In this document: one piece after another, positions 42,895 through 52,550 of the stretch
How positions within the stretch are numbered: position 1 is the first letter of the stretch
How the letters are laid out: each line of letters begins with the position of its first letter
NCBI GenBank assembly: GCA_963664245.1
Contig: OY760934.1
Span: 3,162,001-3,226,000 of the forward strand
Source: GCA-2711565 sp963664245
GTDB taxonomy: Bacteria > Bacteroidota > Bacteroidia > Bacteroidales > GCA-2711565
Length of the DNA stretch: 64,000 bases
Direction of reading: 5' to 3'
The notes under the pieces: generated by a model
What the model was told of the DNA's origin: nothing
The model's database searches: none
Seen by the model: only the letters and a program-made list of their open reading frames with translations
Program-made: the position numbers and the translations under genes

Positions 42895-44622
42895 TTAATA
42901 TCTTAAATGTTTATCTACTTTCGCTAATAAGATGGGTGGTTTTAGGGGTTTCGACATATAATCGATACAGCCCGCAGCCTTGCATTTTTCTTCATCGCCC
43001 GACATGGCATAAGCTGTTTGTGCAATGATCGGCATGTCTTTATTTTTCATCAAAATTCTTTTTGTTACATCCAACCCGTTCATTATTGGCAGATGAATGT
43101 CCATAAGAATAAGTTTAATATTGGAGTTGTTATCAAAAATTTCTAAAGCTTGTTTCCCGTCTTTTGCCCAAAGAATTTTTGTGTTTGCTTTTTGGAGAAC
43201 GGCCTTGATATAGTGATAATTTGATAGATCGTCTTCAACAATTAAGATTAATTGTTGTTTGAAATCGTATTCTTTTTTTTCCTCAGGTGATTTTGGAAAG
43301 TACTCCATAACCGGGCCTTTAGCCGGTACATAAGGAAGGGTGAAGTAGAATGTGGTTCCTTTGCCAGCGATAGATTCCAGCCACATTTCTCCGCCTAATA
43401 AATTAGTGAGGTTTTTGGCTATGGCCAGCCCTAATCCTGTCCCTGTTTCGGGGTTGTCGGAAGATTTTACCTGTTCGTAGCGTTCGAAAAGATTTTCAAT
43501 TTTATTGGCCGGAATCCCAATGCCGGTATCCTTTACATAAAACTGAATGTTTGTTTCATCAATAAGCTGGTACGAGAATTCAATAAATCCCTTTTTGGTA
43601 AATTTTACAGCATTGCTAAGCAGGTTTGATAAAATCTGTTTTAAACGGAATGAATCGGTTTGTATTGCAAAATTAGGGATGATGCCTGTTTGTTTAAAGG
43701 ATAGTTTTATGTTTTCGTTGTTTTTTAAATATTTATATTTCTGGAAGGTTTTCTCGAGTTCAAGCATAAGCTCATTTACCGGGCAGTTTGATAGTTTTTT
43801 GCAATCGATGACACCCGCTTCAATTTTCGAAATATCAATAATGTCATTAATCAGGTTTAGTAAATTTTCGCCATTTTTTGAGATTAAATCCAGGTACTCA
43901 TTTTTGAATTCGTCCTGCAGGTTGTTTTCTTTTAGTAACTCGCTAAATCCGAGTATGGCATTCATTGGCGTTCGCAAGTCATGAGAAACATTGGAGAGAA
44001 GAATGCTTTTCAGCATATCGGAGCGTTCCGCTGTTTTTTTAGCTTCATAAAGTTCTTTTGTCCGTTCTTTAACGGTTTGTTCTAGGCTTAGGTTGATCTC
44101 TTTTAATTCTTTTTTCGATTTTTCCAGATCTTTATTTTTATTGATGGCTGTTTGATATGCCGAGATTAAAAAACTAATTGTATTTTCTTCGTAGCCTTGC
44201 TTTTTTAAATCCCTGATTGTTGAGATAATTTCAGGATCGGGTGATTGGTTTTCTAAAAGATTGTTTATTGTTTGAAGAAAATATTGCTTCTCGTAAGGTT
44301 TGGTGATGAAGGTGTTTGCTCTGCTGGCCAGTCCTTTAAGAACATCTGCTTTGTCAGTCAGGGAGGTTAATAATAATATTGGTATGTGTTTGAATTTCTC
44401 ATGGGTTTTTACATAATAAGCAAATTCAAAGCCCGACATATGGGGCATAATAACATCTGAGATAATCAAATCAGGCTGATAGGACTCTAAAAACTGGCAG
44501 CCTTCTTTCCCGTCTTTGGCGTGTTTTACCTCAAAGCCATTATCTTCAAGCAGTATTTGAAGATGCAGGGCCTGGGTCAAACTATCTTCTGCAATGAGAA
44601 TTTTTGATTTTTTAGTACTCAT
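42895..44622 (-). CDS. Soluble hybrid histidine kinase, REC-HisKA-HATPase-REC
   Basis: 575 residues, no membrane segment. REC1 is about 7-125 (D56 in LIISDVIMP). A coiled linker follows (about 165-200), then HisKA (LSNVSHDLRTPMNAILGFSE), HATPase (NLLSNAVKF, DTGIGIP, GTGLGLAIAKN) and REC2 (about 455-570; LILMDIHLPIMNG). The next gene upstream ends at the adjacent base, so translation is coupled. It sits directly after cheB and its twin, where wspR stands in Pseudomonas Wsp clusters. REC1 could receive phosphate from CheA and alter kinase output; this is inference. Confidence 0.92.
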   Translation of the reverse strand: MSTKKSKILIAEDSLTQALHLQILLEDNGFEVKHAKDGKEGCQFLESYQPDLIISDVIMPHMSGFEFAYYVKTHEKFKHIPILLLTSLTDKADVLKGLASRANTFITKPYEKQYFLQTINNLLENQSPDPEIISTIRDLKKQGYEENTISFLISAYQTAINKNKDLEKSKKELKEINLSLEQTVKERTKELYEAKKTAERSDMLKSILLSNVSHDLRTPMNAILGFSELLKENNLQDEFKNEYLDLISKNGENLLNLINDIIDISKIEAGVIDCKKLSNCPVNELMLELEKTFQKYKYLKNNENIKLSFKQTGIIPNFAIQTDSFRLKQILSNLLSNAVKFTKKGFIEFSYQLIDETNIQFYVKDTGIGIPANKIENLFERYEQVKSSDNPETGTGLGLAIAKNLTNLLGGEMWLESIAGKGTTFYFTLPYVPAKGPVMEYFPKSPEEKKEYDFKQQLILIVEDDLSNYHYIKAVLQKANTKILWAKDGKQALEIFDNNSNIKLILMDIHLPIMNGLDVTKRILMKNKDMPIIAQTAYAMSGDEEKCKAAGCIDYMSKPLKPPILLAKVDKHLRY

Positions 44623-46422
44623 CTATGTTGTGCTATTAGTGATTGCAATTTGCTTTTTAATAATCTCAATTAATTTTATCGGCGAAACCGGCTTTTTTAT
44701 TAAAGCGTTAAATCCTTTTGCTTCATAGTCAATCACCTCAAGGTCGTTGGTGTATGAAGACAAAGCAAGGATAATAGCCTCGGGATATTTCTCCTTGATT
44801 TTTAAAGTTGCTTCGTAACCATCAATAATGGGCATGTGCAAATCCATTAAAACTAAATCGATAATATTTTTGTTTTTTTCGTATAACTCTATGGCCTGTT
44901 TCCCATTTTTTGCCCAGATCAAATTCATCCCGTGTTTTTCGGCGATTGTTTTAATGAAGAAATGGTTTGCGTCAATGTCTTCAGCTAAAAGAATGGTAAT
45001 GCCTGTTAGTTGAGAACCTACTTTATTTTGTGAAGTAACTGGGATTTTCCCTTCTTTCATTTTTCCCAAAATAGGTACTGTAAAATAGAAGCTGCTTCCT
45101 TTGCCGGGTGTTGATTTTAGCCATATTTCTCCACCCATTAGTTCTACCAGTTTTTTTGAAACGGCCAAACCAACACCGGTTCCTTTATATTTAATTTTAT
45201 GTTTGCTTTCGAGTTGTTTAAATGTTTCAAAGATTTTATCAATATCTTCTTTGTCGATCCCGATACCTGTATCCTTTATATGAAACTTTAAGGTATCGTT
45301 ATTTTTGTATTCAACACCGAACTCAATTTTTCCTTCCTCCGTAAATTTAATGGCATTTGACAGCAGTTTTTCCAATACCAGCTTCGTCTTGCTCCAATAA
45401 GTGTTGATCCATTTGTTCTTCAGGGCTTCATCAATTGAGCTGGAAATAGTAATGTTTTGTTTCTCAAGTTGTTTTAGTTCTTTGTTTGAGCTTGTTAGTA
45501 AGTCGTCAAGTAGTTCTTCAACCAAACATTCTTTTTGAATTAATTCAACGTTATCGGTCATATATTCAGCTGCTTCAAGCATATTGTTGATAATGTGAAG
45601 AAGGTCGAATAAACTGGTTTTAATGTGTGGTAAAAATTCGATAAGATCCTGGTTAATTGAGTCAGAGTCATTCAGTAGTTCGGTAAAGCCGACAATGGCA
45701 TTCATTGGAGTCCTGATTTCATGCGACAGGTTGTGCATGAATTCTGTTTTTAGTAAATCCAGTTTTTGTGCTTTTTGTAAGGCTTTTTGGAGTTCTTTTA
45801 AAGTAGATTTATGTTCTGTGATTTCATTTTCAAGTTCAGAAGTGCGTTCTCGCACAAGCATTTCAAGCTTGTTGTTTAGTGCTTCCAGTTGATCCTGGGT
45901 TTGTTGCAGGTTGCGGTTTATTAATACCGCTGCTTCGTAGGTTGAGATGAAGAAGTTTAAGATTTTTTGTGGATTGGGATCAATACTGAATTTCTCAGTT
46001 ATAAAATTGATGTCAATTTTTTGTTCCCTTTCATTGAATATAATGTTGTCGTTTTTGTTTAAAACAGAGTCGATACGGTGTAATAAATAATTGTCGCTAT
46101 AAGGTTTTGAGATGTAGTTGTCGGCTCCAACGGAAAGGCCTCTCAAAACATCTACGATCTTATCGAGTGTTGTTAGCAAAATAACCGGAATAGATTTAAG
46201 CATTTCATCTGATTTCAGTTTTTGACACAGTTCGAACCCGTTCATCTCGGGCATTATAATATCGCTGATAATTAAATCTACCTTATGTTTTTTTACTACA
46301 GAAAGAGCTTCTCTCCCATTATATGCAATTAAAACATGATAGTTGTTCTTTTCAAGTAAAAATTGCAATTTAACAGATTGTGTTTTACTATCCTCAGCAA
46401 TAAGTATTCGGTGTTTAGACAT
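44623..46422 (-). CDS. Soluble hybrid histidine kinase, REC-HisKA-HATPase-REC
   Basis: 599 residues with the same architecture as its downstream neighbour: REC1 about 4-122 (D54 in LIISDIIMPEMNG), coiled coil about 165-220, HisKA (FMHNLSHEIRTPMNAIVGFTE), HATPase (LLSNAIKFTEEG, DTGIGID, GTGVGLAVSKK) and REC2 about 475-590 (LVLMDLHMPIIDGYE). The two proteins diverge enough to be old paralogues. It begins 26 bp after cheB. Both receivers keep the phospho-acceptor Asp and the conserved Lys. Confidence 0.92.
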   Translation of the reverse strand: MSKHRILIAEDSKTQSVKLQFLLEKNNYHVLIAYNGREALSVVKKHKVDLIISDIIMPEMNGFELCQKLKSDEMLKSIPVILLTTLDKIVDVLRGLSVGADNYISKPYSDNYLLHRIDSVLNKNDNIIFNEREQKIDINFITEKFSIDPNPQKILNFFISTYEAAVLINRNLQQTQDQLEALNNKLEMLVRERTSELENEITEHKSTLKELQKALQKAQKLDLLKTEFMHNLSHEIRTPMNAIVGFTELLNDSDSINQDLIEFLPHIKTSLFDLLHIINNMLEAAEYMTDNVELIQKECLVEELLDDLLTSSNKELKQLEKQNITISSSIDEALKNKWINTYWSKTKLVLEKLLSNAIKFTEEGKIEFGVEYKNNDTLKFHIKDTGIGIDKEDIDKIFETFKQLESKHKIKYKGTGVGLAVSKKLVELMGGEIWLKSTPGKGSSFYFTVPILGKMKEGKIPVTSQNKVGSQLTGITILLAEDIDANHFFIKTIAEKHGMNLIWAKNGKQAIELYEKNKNIIDLVLMDLHMPIIDGYEATLKIKEKYPEAIILALSSYTNDLEVIDYEAKGFNALIKKPVSPIKLIEIIKKQIAITNSTT

Positions 46423-46448
46423 AAAACAATTTATTTTTTTGATCTTGT

Positions 46449-47504
46449 TTATATATTCGCATTAATCTCCGACAGTTTTTTTGCAATCATTTCGGGCGAC
46501 AAAATGTAGCGATGTGCATTCAATAATACGGCTTCGCCAGGCATTCCGTAAACAATTGAACTTTCTTGATCCTGTACAATGGTTAATGCCCCTTTTTCTT
46601 TCATGATGGCCAGTTCTTCTGAGCCGTCTTTCCCCATCCCGGTTAGTAAAATCCCGATTCCTTTATCCTGAAAGTTTTTCCCGATACTGCGAAACAGGTA
46701 AGAAACCGATGGTCTTACAGGGTAAGGAACATCTTCTTTTAGCTCAACTTTCATGTTTTTTGTGATCCCCATGTTTAGCTCTGCCGGACAGAAATAGACT
46801 TTTCCGGCTTCCAGTTCCTCATCATTCTCAGCTATTTTTATTGGTAGCTTTGATTTTTCGTTGAGCCATTCAACCATTCCTTCTAAAAATCCGCTTGGTA
46901 TGTGTTGAACAATTACAAGGGGGATTTTTAAGTCGGAGGGTAAAAGCGAGAGGATGGTGTTAAGTACCTGTGGCCCGCCAGTCGACACCCCTATAGCTGC
47001 GATTTTGTATTTTGTATTTTCATTAAAAACGTTTTTCTCTTGTTTGAAATCAACGGGAGTATCTCTCCTTAAATATTTTTTGTGACGGGTAACTACTTTT
47101 ACTTCCGACATGGTGCGGATCGTATTTATAAGTTCGGTCCGGTTCTTTTGGTAGTTTTTATTTTGAACCCCCGAAGGCTTTGCCAATATTGCCATGGCTC
47201 CTGCATCAATCGCCTGGAATGTTTTTTCAACTTCGCTTTGGCTGTAGCTTGAGGTAACAATAATAATGGGGACTGCCCGGGTACTCATTATTTGCTCGGT
47301 TGCTTCAAAGCCATTCATAATTGGCATTTCAATATCCATGGTGATAATATCCGGTTTTTTTAGTGTTGCCAGCTTTACGGCTTCCTGTCCGTTTTTCGCG
47401 GTTCCTACTACATACATATCCGGTTCAGAAGAAATAATATATACTAAAAAATCTCTGACTACTGCAGAATCTTCAACAATCAAAACTTTAATTGGTTTGT
47501 CCAT
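46449..47504 (-). CDS. cheB: Chemotaxis response regulator/protein-glutamate methylesterase
   Basis: 351 residues. Receiver domain about 5-125 (D57 in IITMDIEMP), linker, then the methylesterase domain with the catalytic Ser in IGVSTGGPQ, His in IVQHIPSGF and Asp in GMGKDGSEE. It removes methyl groups from the receptors for adaptation. It follows cheA by 6 bp and corresponds by position to WspF, whose loss in Pseudomonas locks the Wsp system on. Confidence 0.96.
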   Translation of the reverse strand: MDKPIKVLIVEDSAVVRDFLVYIISSEPDMYVVGTAKNGQEAVKLATLKKPDIITMDIEMPIMNGFEATEQIMSTRAVPIIIVTSSYSQSEVEKTFQAIDAGAMAILAKPSGVQNKNYQKNRTELINTIRTMSEVKVVTRHKKYLRRDTPVDFKQEKNVFNENTKYKIAAIGVSTGGPQVLNTILSLLPSDLKIPLVIVQHIPSGFLEGMVEWLNEKSKLPIKIAENDEELEAGKVYFCPAELNMGITKNMKVELKEDVPYPVRPSVSYLFRSIGKNFQDKGIGILLTGMGKDGSEELAIMKEKGALTIVQDQESSIVYGMPGEAVLLNAHRYILSPEMIAKKLSEINANI

Positions 47505-47510
47505 GTTTTG

Positions 47511-49820
47511 CTAGATTAATCGTTTAATAACTTCTAATAAATTACTTTGTTCAAAAGAACTTTTGATGATGTATGCATTGGCTCCCACTTCAATTCCTTT
47601 TTCCTGGTCTTCGCGTTTGCTTAAACTGGTTACCAGCACAATGGGAAGCTCTCCCAATACTTTGTCTTTTCTAATGTTTTCTGTTAGCTCAAAGCCATTC
47701 ATCCGGGGCATTTCAATATCAGAAACCAACAGATCGAAGGGTTCTTGTTTTAGGGCGGTAAATGCTTCGCGCCCGTCGATGGTTGCCCGTACTTTGTACC
47801 CGGCACTTTCCAGGATGTTTTTCAGGAACAAGCGGGAAGTAATGGAGTCTTCGGCAATCAGGATTGATTTTTTAGTTGCCTTATCTCCTTTTTCCCCTTT
47901 TTGAACCGGCATTGTTGGTGCAATTTCAACAGAGGATTTGACAATGTCCTGGCTGTTAATAATGGGGCATATTTCGCCGGTGCCGAGCAAACTAACCCCT
48001 GCAATATTTTTTACTTTTTGAAGAGGATGGTTCAGCTTTTTAAACAAAACCTCTTGTTCGTTAACAATTTCATCAACCACAAAACCGATGCGCTGATTTA
48101 ACGATTCGATGATTACGATATGTAAGAACGAATTCCGTTTCCCTTTTTCGTTGAAACCGATTTGTAAAACATCGGCAAGGTTTACAATGGGCAAGGTTTT
48201 TTTCTGATGTTGGATGGTATCCCTGTTTTCAACTTTTTTCAGGTATGATTTTTTTACCCTTAAAGTTTCCAAGATATTTGAAACGGGAATAATGTATTTA
48301 TTTTGATTGGACAAAACAACTAATCCTTGCGTTTTCGAAATGCTTGTGGGAACAATTATCGAGAATGTAGCTCCTTTATCTTTTTGGCTCTTTACCTCAA
48401 CCTTGCCGCCCAGTTTTTCTACTTTTTCTTCAACAATGGCAAGACCCAGTCCGCGACCCGAGATGTCTGTAATAATTTTTGTAGTTGTAATACCTGATTT
48501 AAACAGCATTTTCAGGATTTCTTCTTCCGAAAGTTGCTTTGTTTCCTCTTTGTTGATGTGTCCAAGCTTAATAGCTTTTTCTTTTAATTGCTCTATATCT
48601 ATGCCTCTTCCGTCATCCTTTATGTCAATTTTAACATTGTTGGCATCAACTTGCTGAATGTTTATATTTATTATTCCTTTCTTGTCTTTCCCTGCTTTTA
48701 ATCTTTCAGTGGGTGTTGCAATTCCGTGGTCAACAGAATTTCGAATAAGGTGAATCAGCGGATCTTTCAGTTCTTCCATGATTCTTCGGTCAACTTCAAT
48801 ATTTGAACCAACAATTTCAATCTCGATTTCTTTATGCATCGCTTTTGACAGGTCGCGTACAAGCCGAGGGAAACCATCCAACAGGTTGGAAAACGGGAGC
48901 ATCAACACCTGTTTAATTTCATCCACTAGGTTGTCTAAAATATTTTGGGTGGTATTTTGAACAAACCTCGAGGTGTTTTGTAGGGCATTGAATTTTCTTT
49001 CCACGCTTTTTATTGATTCGTCAATGGTGTCAATATTGGCGAACAACGTTGAACCAAGCTTTTCTTTTTGGATATCCTTATTTTGTTTTAGGTTAAGAAT
49101 GTTTGAGTAAACCACCGACCACGCTTTCCGTATTCTTTTTATGTCTTCGGCCATTAATTTTATTTCGTTAAACTCTTGTTGATGGAAGAGCTTAACTTGT
49201 AAGGATTCTTCGGCCAGTAAATAAATTTCGTCAATTTTTTTGGAGGATAAACGGATGGTGTCTTCTTTTATATGAGGGGTTTTTATGGGTGCTTCTTTGC
49301 TTTCTTCTTGTGGTTTTGGTTGGGTTTTTGTCTCTTCTTTCTCAATTTTTTTCTCGTCTTCTTGCTGTTTCTTCACAGCTGTTTTTTTAGGTTGATTGGT
49401 GTCGGGAGGAGGTAGTGTTTCCTGGTATGCTTCTATGTTTAGCAGGGTGTTAATATAATGGCTGATTACATCTTTGTCAGGCTTTTCCTCATCATTGTTA
49501 ACTAGCAATTCGATGGTGTTGATTACACTATGGAAAATGTCAAAAACCTGTGAAGAGGCTTTCAGCTCTTTGTTTTTCATTTTAGAAAAGCACGACTCCA
49601 GTGCCTGGCAAATTTGTTCGATTTCGGTTAAATTTACTGCTCTTGAAGCTCCCTTCATACTGTGGGCCGAGCGGTATATTTCTTCTAAAATTTTAGCCGA
49701 TTTTTCAGCGTCAAGGTCTTTTTCAAGTTCAATTAGGCCTTTGCTAATCGTGTTGATATGCTCTTTAACTTCAATTTTAAAAGTTTCTAATAACCGTTTT
49801 ATTAATTCAGCTTCGTCCAT
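47511..49820 (-). CDS. cheA: Hybrid chemotaxis histidine kinase CheA-REC (WspE-like)
   Basis: 769 residues. HPt is about 1-110 (H53 in HSMKGASR), followed by a Pro/Lys/Glu-rich linker (about 138-185), an extended dimerisation region (about 190-310), an HATPase (LIRNSVDHGI, DDGRGID, GRGLGLAIVEEK), a CheW-like domain (about 495-630) and a C-terminal receiver (about 645-765; LLVSDIEMPRMNG). A CheY-binding P2 domain is not evident. The domain layout is that of WspE/FrzE-type kinases with a built-in receiver. No free CheY is encoded in this window, so phosphate probably goes to its own REC, CheB or the REC-HK proteins. Confidence 0.95.
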   Translation of the reverse strand: MDEAELIKRLLETFKIEVKEHINTISKGLIELEKDLDAEKSAKILEEIYRSAHSMKGASRAVNLTEIEQICQALESCFSKMKNKELKASSQVFDIFHSVINTIELLVNNDEEKPDKDVISHYINTLLNIEAYQETLPPPDTNQPKKTAVKKQQEDEKKIEKEETKTQPKPQEESKEAPIKTPHIKEDTIRLSSKKIDEIYLLAEESLQVKLFHQQEFNEIKLMAEDIKRIRKAWSVVYSNILNLKQNKDIQKEKLGSTLFANIDTIDESIKSVERKFNALQNTSRFVQNTTQNILDNLVDEIKQVLMLPFSNLLDGFPRLVRDLSKAMHKEIEIEIVGSNIEVDRRIMEELKDPLIHLIRNSVDHGIATPTERLKAGKDKKGIININIQQVDANNVKIDIKDDGRGIDIEQLKEKAIKLGHINKEETKQLSEEEILKMLFKSGITTTKIITDISGRGLGLAIVEEKVEKLGGKVEVKSQKDKGATFSIIVPTSISKTQGLVVLSNQNKYIIPVSNILETLRVKKSYLKKVENRDTIQHQKKTLPIVNLADVLQIGFNEKGKRNSFLHIVIIESLNQRIGFVVDEIVNEQEVLFKKLNHPLQKVKNIAGVSLLGTGEICPIINSQDIVKSSVEIAPTMPVQKGEKGDKATKKSILIAEDSITSRLFLKNILESAGYKVRATIDGREAFTALKQEPFDLLVSDIEMPRMNGFELTENIRKDKVLGELPIVLVTSLSKREDQEKGIEVGANAYIIKSSFEQSNLLEVIKRLI

Positions 49821-49837
49821 TTTGAGAAGACTTAATG

Positions 49838-50446
49838 TTAAATATATTCTTCATTTACAATGATGTTCTTTTCCGAAAGGATGTTTTTTATATTCAGAAT
49901 TATAACCGTTTCGTTGGTTATACCGTAGATGAAGTTTTCTTTGATTTTTTTAAATTTTGGATTTGAGGTTTGTACTTTTTCCGCTTCAATATTTTTTATC
50001 CCGGAAATGCTGTCGGCCACAATGCCAACCAAATCTTTGTTGTAGGTACAAATAATGACAGAGGCCTGGTCATTTATGCCAACATAATCAAGTTGAAGGT
50101 ATTTTTTCAGATCAAGGATGCTTACAATTTTCCCCCTTAAATTAATAACCCCGTAAATGTGCGAGGGGGTGCATGGAATTTCAATAATTTGATTGGAGTT
50201 AAGTACTTCTTGTAGTTCTTGTGTTTGTATGGCATATTTTTCTTGTCCCAACGTAAACTCAATAATATTGATATATCTCTTGTTTTTAGCATCCTGATCT
50301 TCTGACAGGGCCATCGCTTCGGCTCTTTTTCTTAAAATCTCAGTTGTGTTTTCCAGCCCGGACTTTTGAATCTCTTTAAGAGCAGATTTAGCTTTTTTAA
50401 TCTTCTCGTTGATTTCTTTCCAATTTATGTTTGATGATGTTTTCAT
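49838..50446 (-). CDS. cheW: CheW-like coupling protein with N-terminal helical extension
   Basis: 202 residues. A helical, Lys-rich extension (about 1-55) is followed by a CheW domain (about 58-195; FTLGQEKYAIQTQELQEVL, HIYGVINLRGKIVSILDLKK, DSISGIKNIEAEKV). It couples receptors to CheA. It stands between cheR-TPR and cheA, the place of WspD, which also carries an N-terminal extension. Confidence 0.94.
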   Translation of the reverse strand: MKTSSNINWKEINEKIKKAKSALKEIQKSGLENTTEILRKRAEAMALSEDQDAKNKRYINIIEFTLGQEKYAIQTQELQEVLNSNQIIEIPCTPSHIYGVINLRGKIVSILDLKKYLQLDYVGINDQASVIICTYNKDLVGIVADSISGIKNIEAEKVQTSNPKFKKIKENFIYGITNETVIILNIKNILSEKNIIVNEEYI

Positions 50447-50455
50447 CTTTCTTTG

Positions 50456-51931
50456 TTAGTTCAAATCATGAATTTGCGTTAGTATAATTTCTTTTAATCT
50501 GCCGGCGGTCATACCGTCCGATCCAGGAACAATGTCTTCATAATTCATTTCCTGGATTAAATCAAATGCATTTTGAAAATATTTTTTTGCTTCGTTTTCT
50601 TTACTTAGTTTTTGAGCCAGTGTTCCGAGGGTGAAGTTTGTAATAATAAAGTGCGAATCGAGGTAGAATGATTTTTTAAGCGATTCGTAAGCTTTTTCAT
50701 ATTCTCCGGTTTCGGCTTCAATCATGGCTATTAGATAGTAAACTTCCGGGTTGAGTTTATTAATGTTTAAAGCGTTCTTGCAATCTTTTAAAGCTTCGAG
50801 CAACTGCCCCTGGTTGGCTTTAATTTTTGCCATCAGGATGTGAGTTTGCTGACTGATTTTCCCGTTTGCCAAGCTTTCAAGTATTGTTGATGCTTGTTGG
50901 TAATTTCCTTGTTTGTAATAAAGAACAGCATCTTCGTAGTTTGGTGCCTTTGTGGGTTTGCTTTTTGTTGTTTTTTGGCTGTGCTCCCTTCTTGGCGCCT
51001 TCTTAATTACTTTTTCTGTATTAACTTTTACGGGCTTCTCTTTTAGGCGGGAACTACTACTGGCTTGTGGAACAGTGCTTTCTTTGTCGGGGTCTCTTAA
51101 ATAAAAAGAGATGTTTTTTGTGTGTTTTAGCCTGAAACGTGACGAAATATATTGAAATGATTCGCTGGGACTGGTCAGCAACATTCCTTTGTTAACCAGG
51201 CAATTGTAAAATTTATCGGTGATCTTTATAATATCTTCGAGCGAGAAATACATTAAAACGTTTCTGCAGAAAATGATATCCATTCCATTGGTGTTGTTTG
51301 TCAGTGAAGGGTAGGCATCTTTTGCAAGATTCAGGTAATTGAAGTTGACCATTCTGCGGATATTCTCATCTAGGACATATTCGCTTTTGTTCTGGACTTT
51401 AAAATGTTTTTCTTTGAGCCAGGGAGGAGCACTGCGAAACGACCAGTTGGTATAAACCCCTTTTTTAGCTTTGTTTAGCGAGTCAATATTAATATCTGTC
51501 GCCAGTATACTGATGTTCCACTGCTTAATATTGGGGATTAATCTTTTTAAAAGTATGGCCACCGAATAAGCTTCTTCTCCCGATGAAGATCCGGCACTCC
51601 ATATCCTGATTGTTTTGTTTGTTTTTTCTTTTTCCCGGATTAAGTCAGGAAAAATGTTTTCTTCCAAAACCCTGAATAATTCTCGATCCCTCCAAAAATA
51701 GGTTTCACCAACCGTTAACTTTGAGGCCAATAGCTCGATTTGTTTCTGGTCGTTAATGTTTTGTAGTAAATGATTTATAAAATCAGTGGTTTTTTTGAAG
51801 CCGTTTTCTTTGCCTAGTTCATTTAATTTCAGCCTGAGTTCACCATGTTTCCGTTCTGGAAAATACATGCCCAGCTTTTCGCGGATATGATTGCTTAATT
51901 CGGTTAATATTATGTTTTCTTCGCTGTACAT
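50456..51931 (-). CDS. cheR: CheR methyltransferase with C-terminal TPRs (WspC-like)
   Basis: 491 residues. CheR N-domain about 1-70, and SAM-dependent methyltransferase about 75-275 with IWSAGSSSGEEAYSVA and IIFCRNVLMYFS. A Ser/Lys-rich linker follows (about 285-330), then three or four TPRs (about 335-465). It methylates receptor glutamates. In the Wsp system the WspC TPRs take part in interactions with the signalling complex, and neither receptor here has a docking pentapeptide, so TPR-based recruitment is plausible. Confidence 0.95.
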   Translation of the reverse strand: MYSEENIILTELSNHIREKLGMYFPERKHGELRLKLNELGKENGFKKTTDFINHLLQNINDQKQIELLASKLTVGETYFWRDRELFRVLEENIFPDLIREKEKTNKTIRIWSAGSSSGEEAYSVAILLKRLIPNIKQWNISILATDINIDSLNKAKKGVYTNWSFRSAPPWLKEKHFKVQNKSEYVLDENIRRMVNFNYLNLAKDAYPSLTNNTNGMDIIFCRNVLMYFSLEDIIKITDKFYNCLVNKGMLLTSPSESFQYISSRFRLKHTKNISFYLRDPDKESTVPQASSSSRLKEKPVKVNTEKVIKKAPRREHSQKTTKSKPTKAPNYEDAVLYYKQGNYQQASTILESLANGKISQQTHILMAKIKANQGQLLEALKDCKNALNINKLNPEVYYLIAMIEAETGEYEKAYESLKKSFYLDSHFIITNFTLGTLAQKLSKENEAKKYFQNAFDLIQEMNYEDIVPGSDGMTAGRLKEIILTQIHDLN

Positions 51932-51940
51932 TGTTAGCTG

Positions 51941-52414
51941 TTAAGCTTTTTGGGTTTTGTTTAGGGCCTGGGTGATTTTTTCTTCTTCTTCGAGTGATAA
52001 AAACTTATCAATGTCATGGATTAAAACCATTTCATCGTCAATTACCATCACTCCTTTCACGATTTCATTATTTAGCGGTAGAATATCTTCAGACTTGTAG
52101 AAGGTTTTATGCTCAATGTTTTTTAGTCCGGTAATTTCATCTGCTAAAAATCCGAAAGTAAGTGTTGACGAGTTTACAATAATGATGTTATCCGAAGGAA
52201 TGGCTTCTTTTTGTCTTAGTTTTAATCGTTTCCTGAAGTTTACAATTGGCAAGGCATTTCCACGGATATTAATAATCCCTTTTACAATTGGGGGTGCCCC
52301 GGGTAAATTGCTGATTTGCACCGCACGTATTACCCGGTCGATAAGGTTTAATGATATTCCGAGTTTTAAAGAGCTAATCCTAAAACTTAAAATATACTCA
52401 TTGTCAATATTCAT
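51941..52414 (-). CDS. cheW: CheW-like coupling protein
   Basis: 157 residues, essentially a single CheW domain (FRISSLKLGISLNLIDRVIR, IVKGIINIRGNALPIVNFRK, DEITGLKNIEHKTF). It is the first gene of the che group, 9 bp before cheR, and corresponds by position to WspB. It is distinct in sequence from the second CheW, so the array has two different adaptors. Confidence 0.94.
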   Translation of the reverse strand: MNIDNEYILSFRISSLKLGISLNLIDRVIRAVQISNLPGAPPIVKGIINIRGNALPIVNFRKRLKLRQKEAIPSDNIIIVNSSTLTFGFLADEITGLKNIEHKTFYKSEDILPLNNEIVKGVMVIDDEMVLIHDIDKFLSLEEEEKITQALNKTQKA

Positions 52415-52444
52415 TTGATAAAGGTGCTCCTATTAGTTAAATCT

Positions 52445-52452
52445 CAAATATA
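52445..52452 (-). promoter_or_regulatory. Possible -7 box of the che operon
   Basis: The minus strand reads TATATTTG, a full TAnnTTTG match, 31 nt before the cheW start. No TTG lies at the right -33 spacing. Together with the 136-bp gap after the upstream kinase gene this suggests the che genes start their own transcript. Confidence 0.45.
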
Positions 52453-52550
52453 TAACTAATAAGGAGTGTTTTTTATAGGTAAAATACCTAATTTGACTAC
52501 GTAAAATGGGTTTTTTATAAGAAGGGTTCTTAAATTAGAAGCTTTTATTT

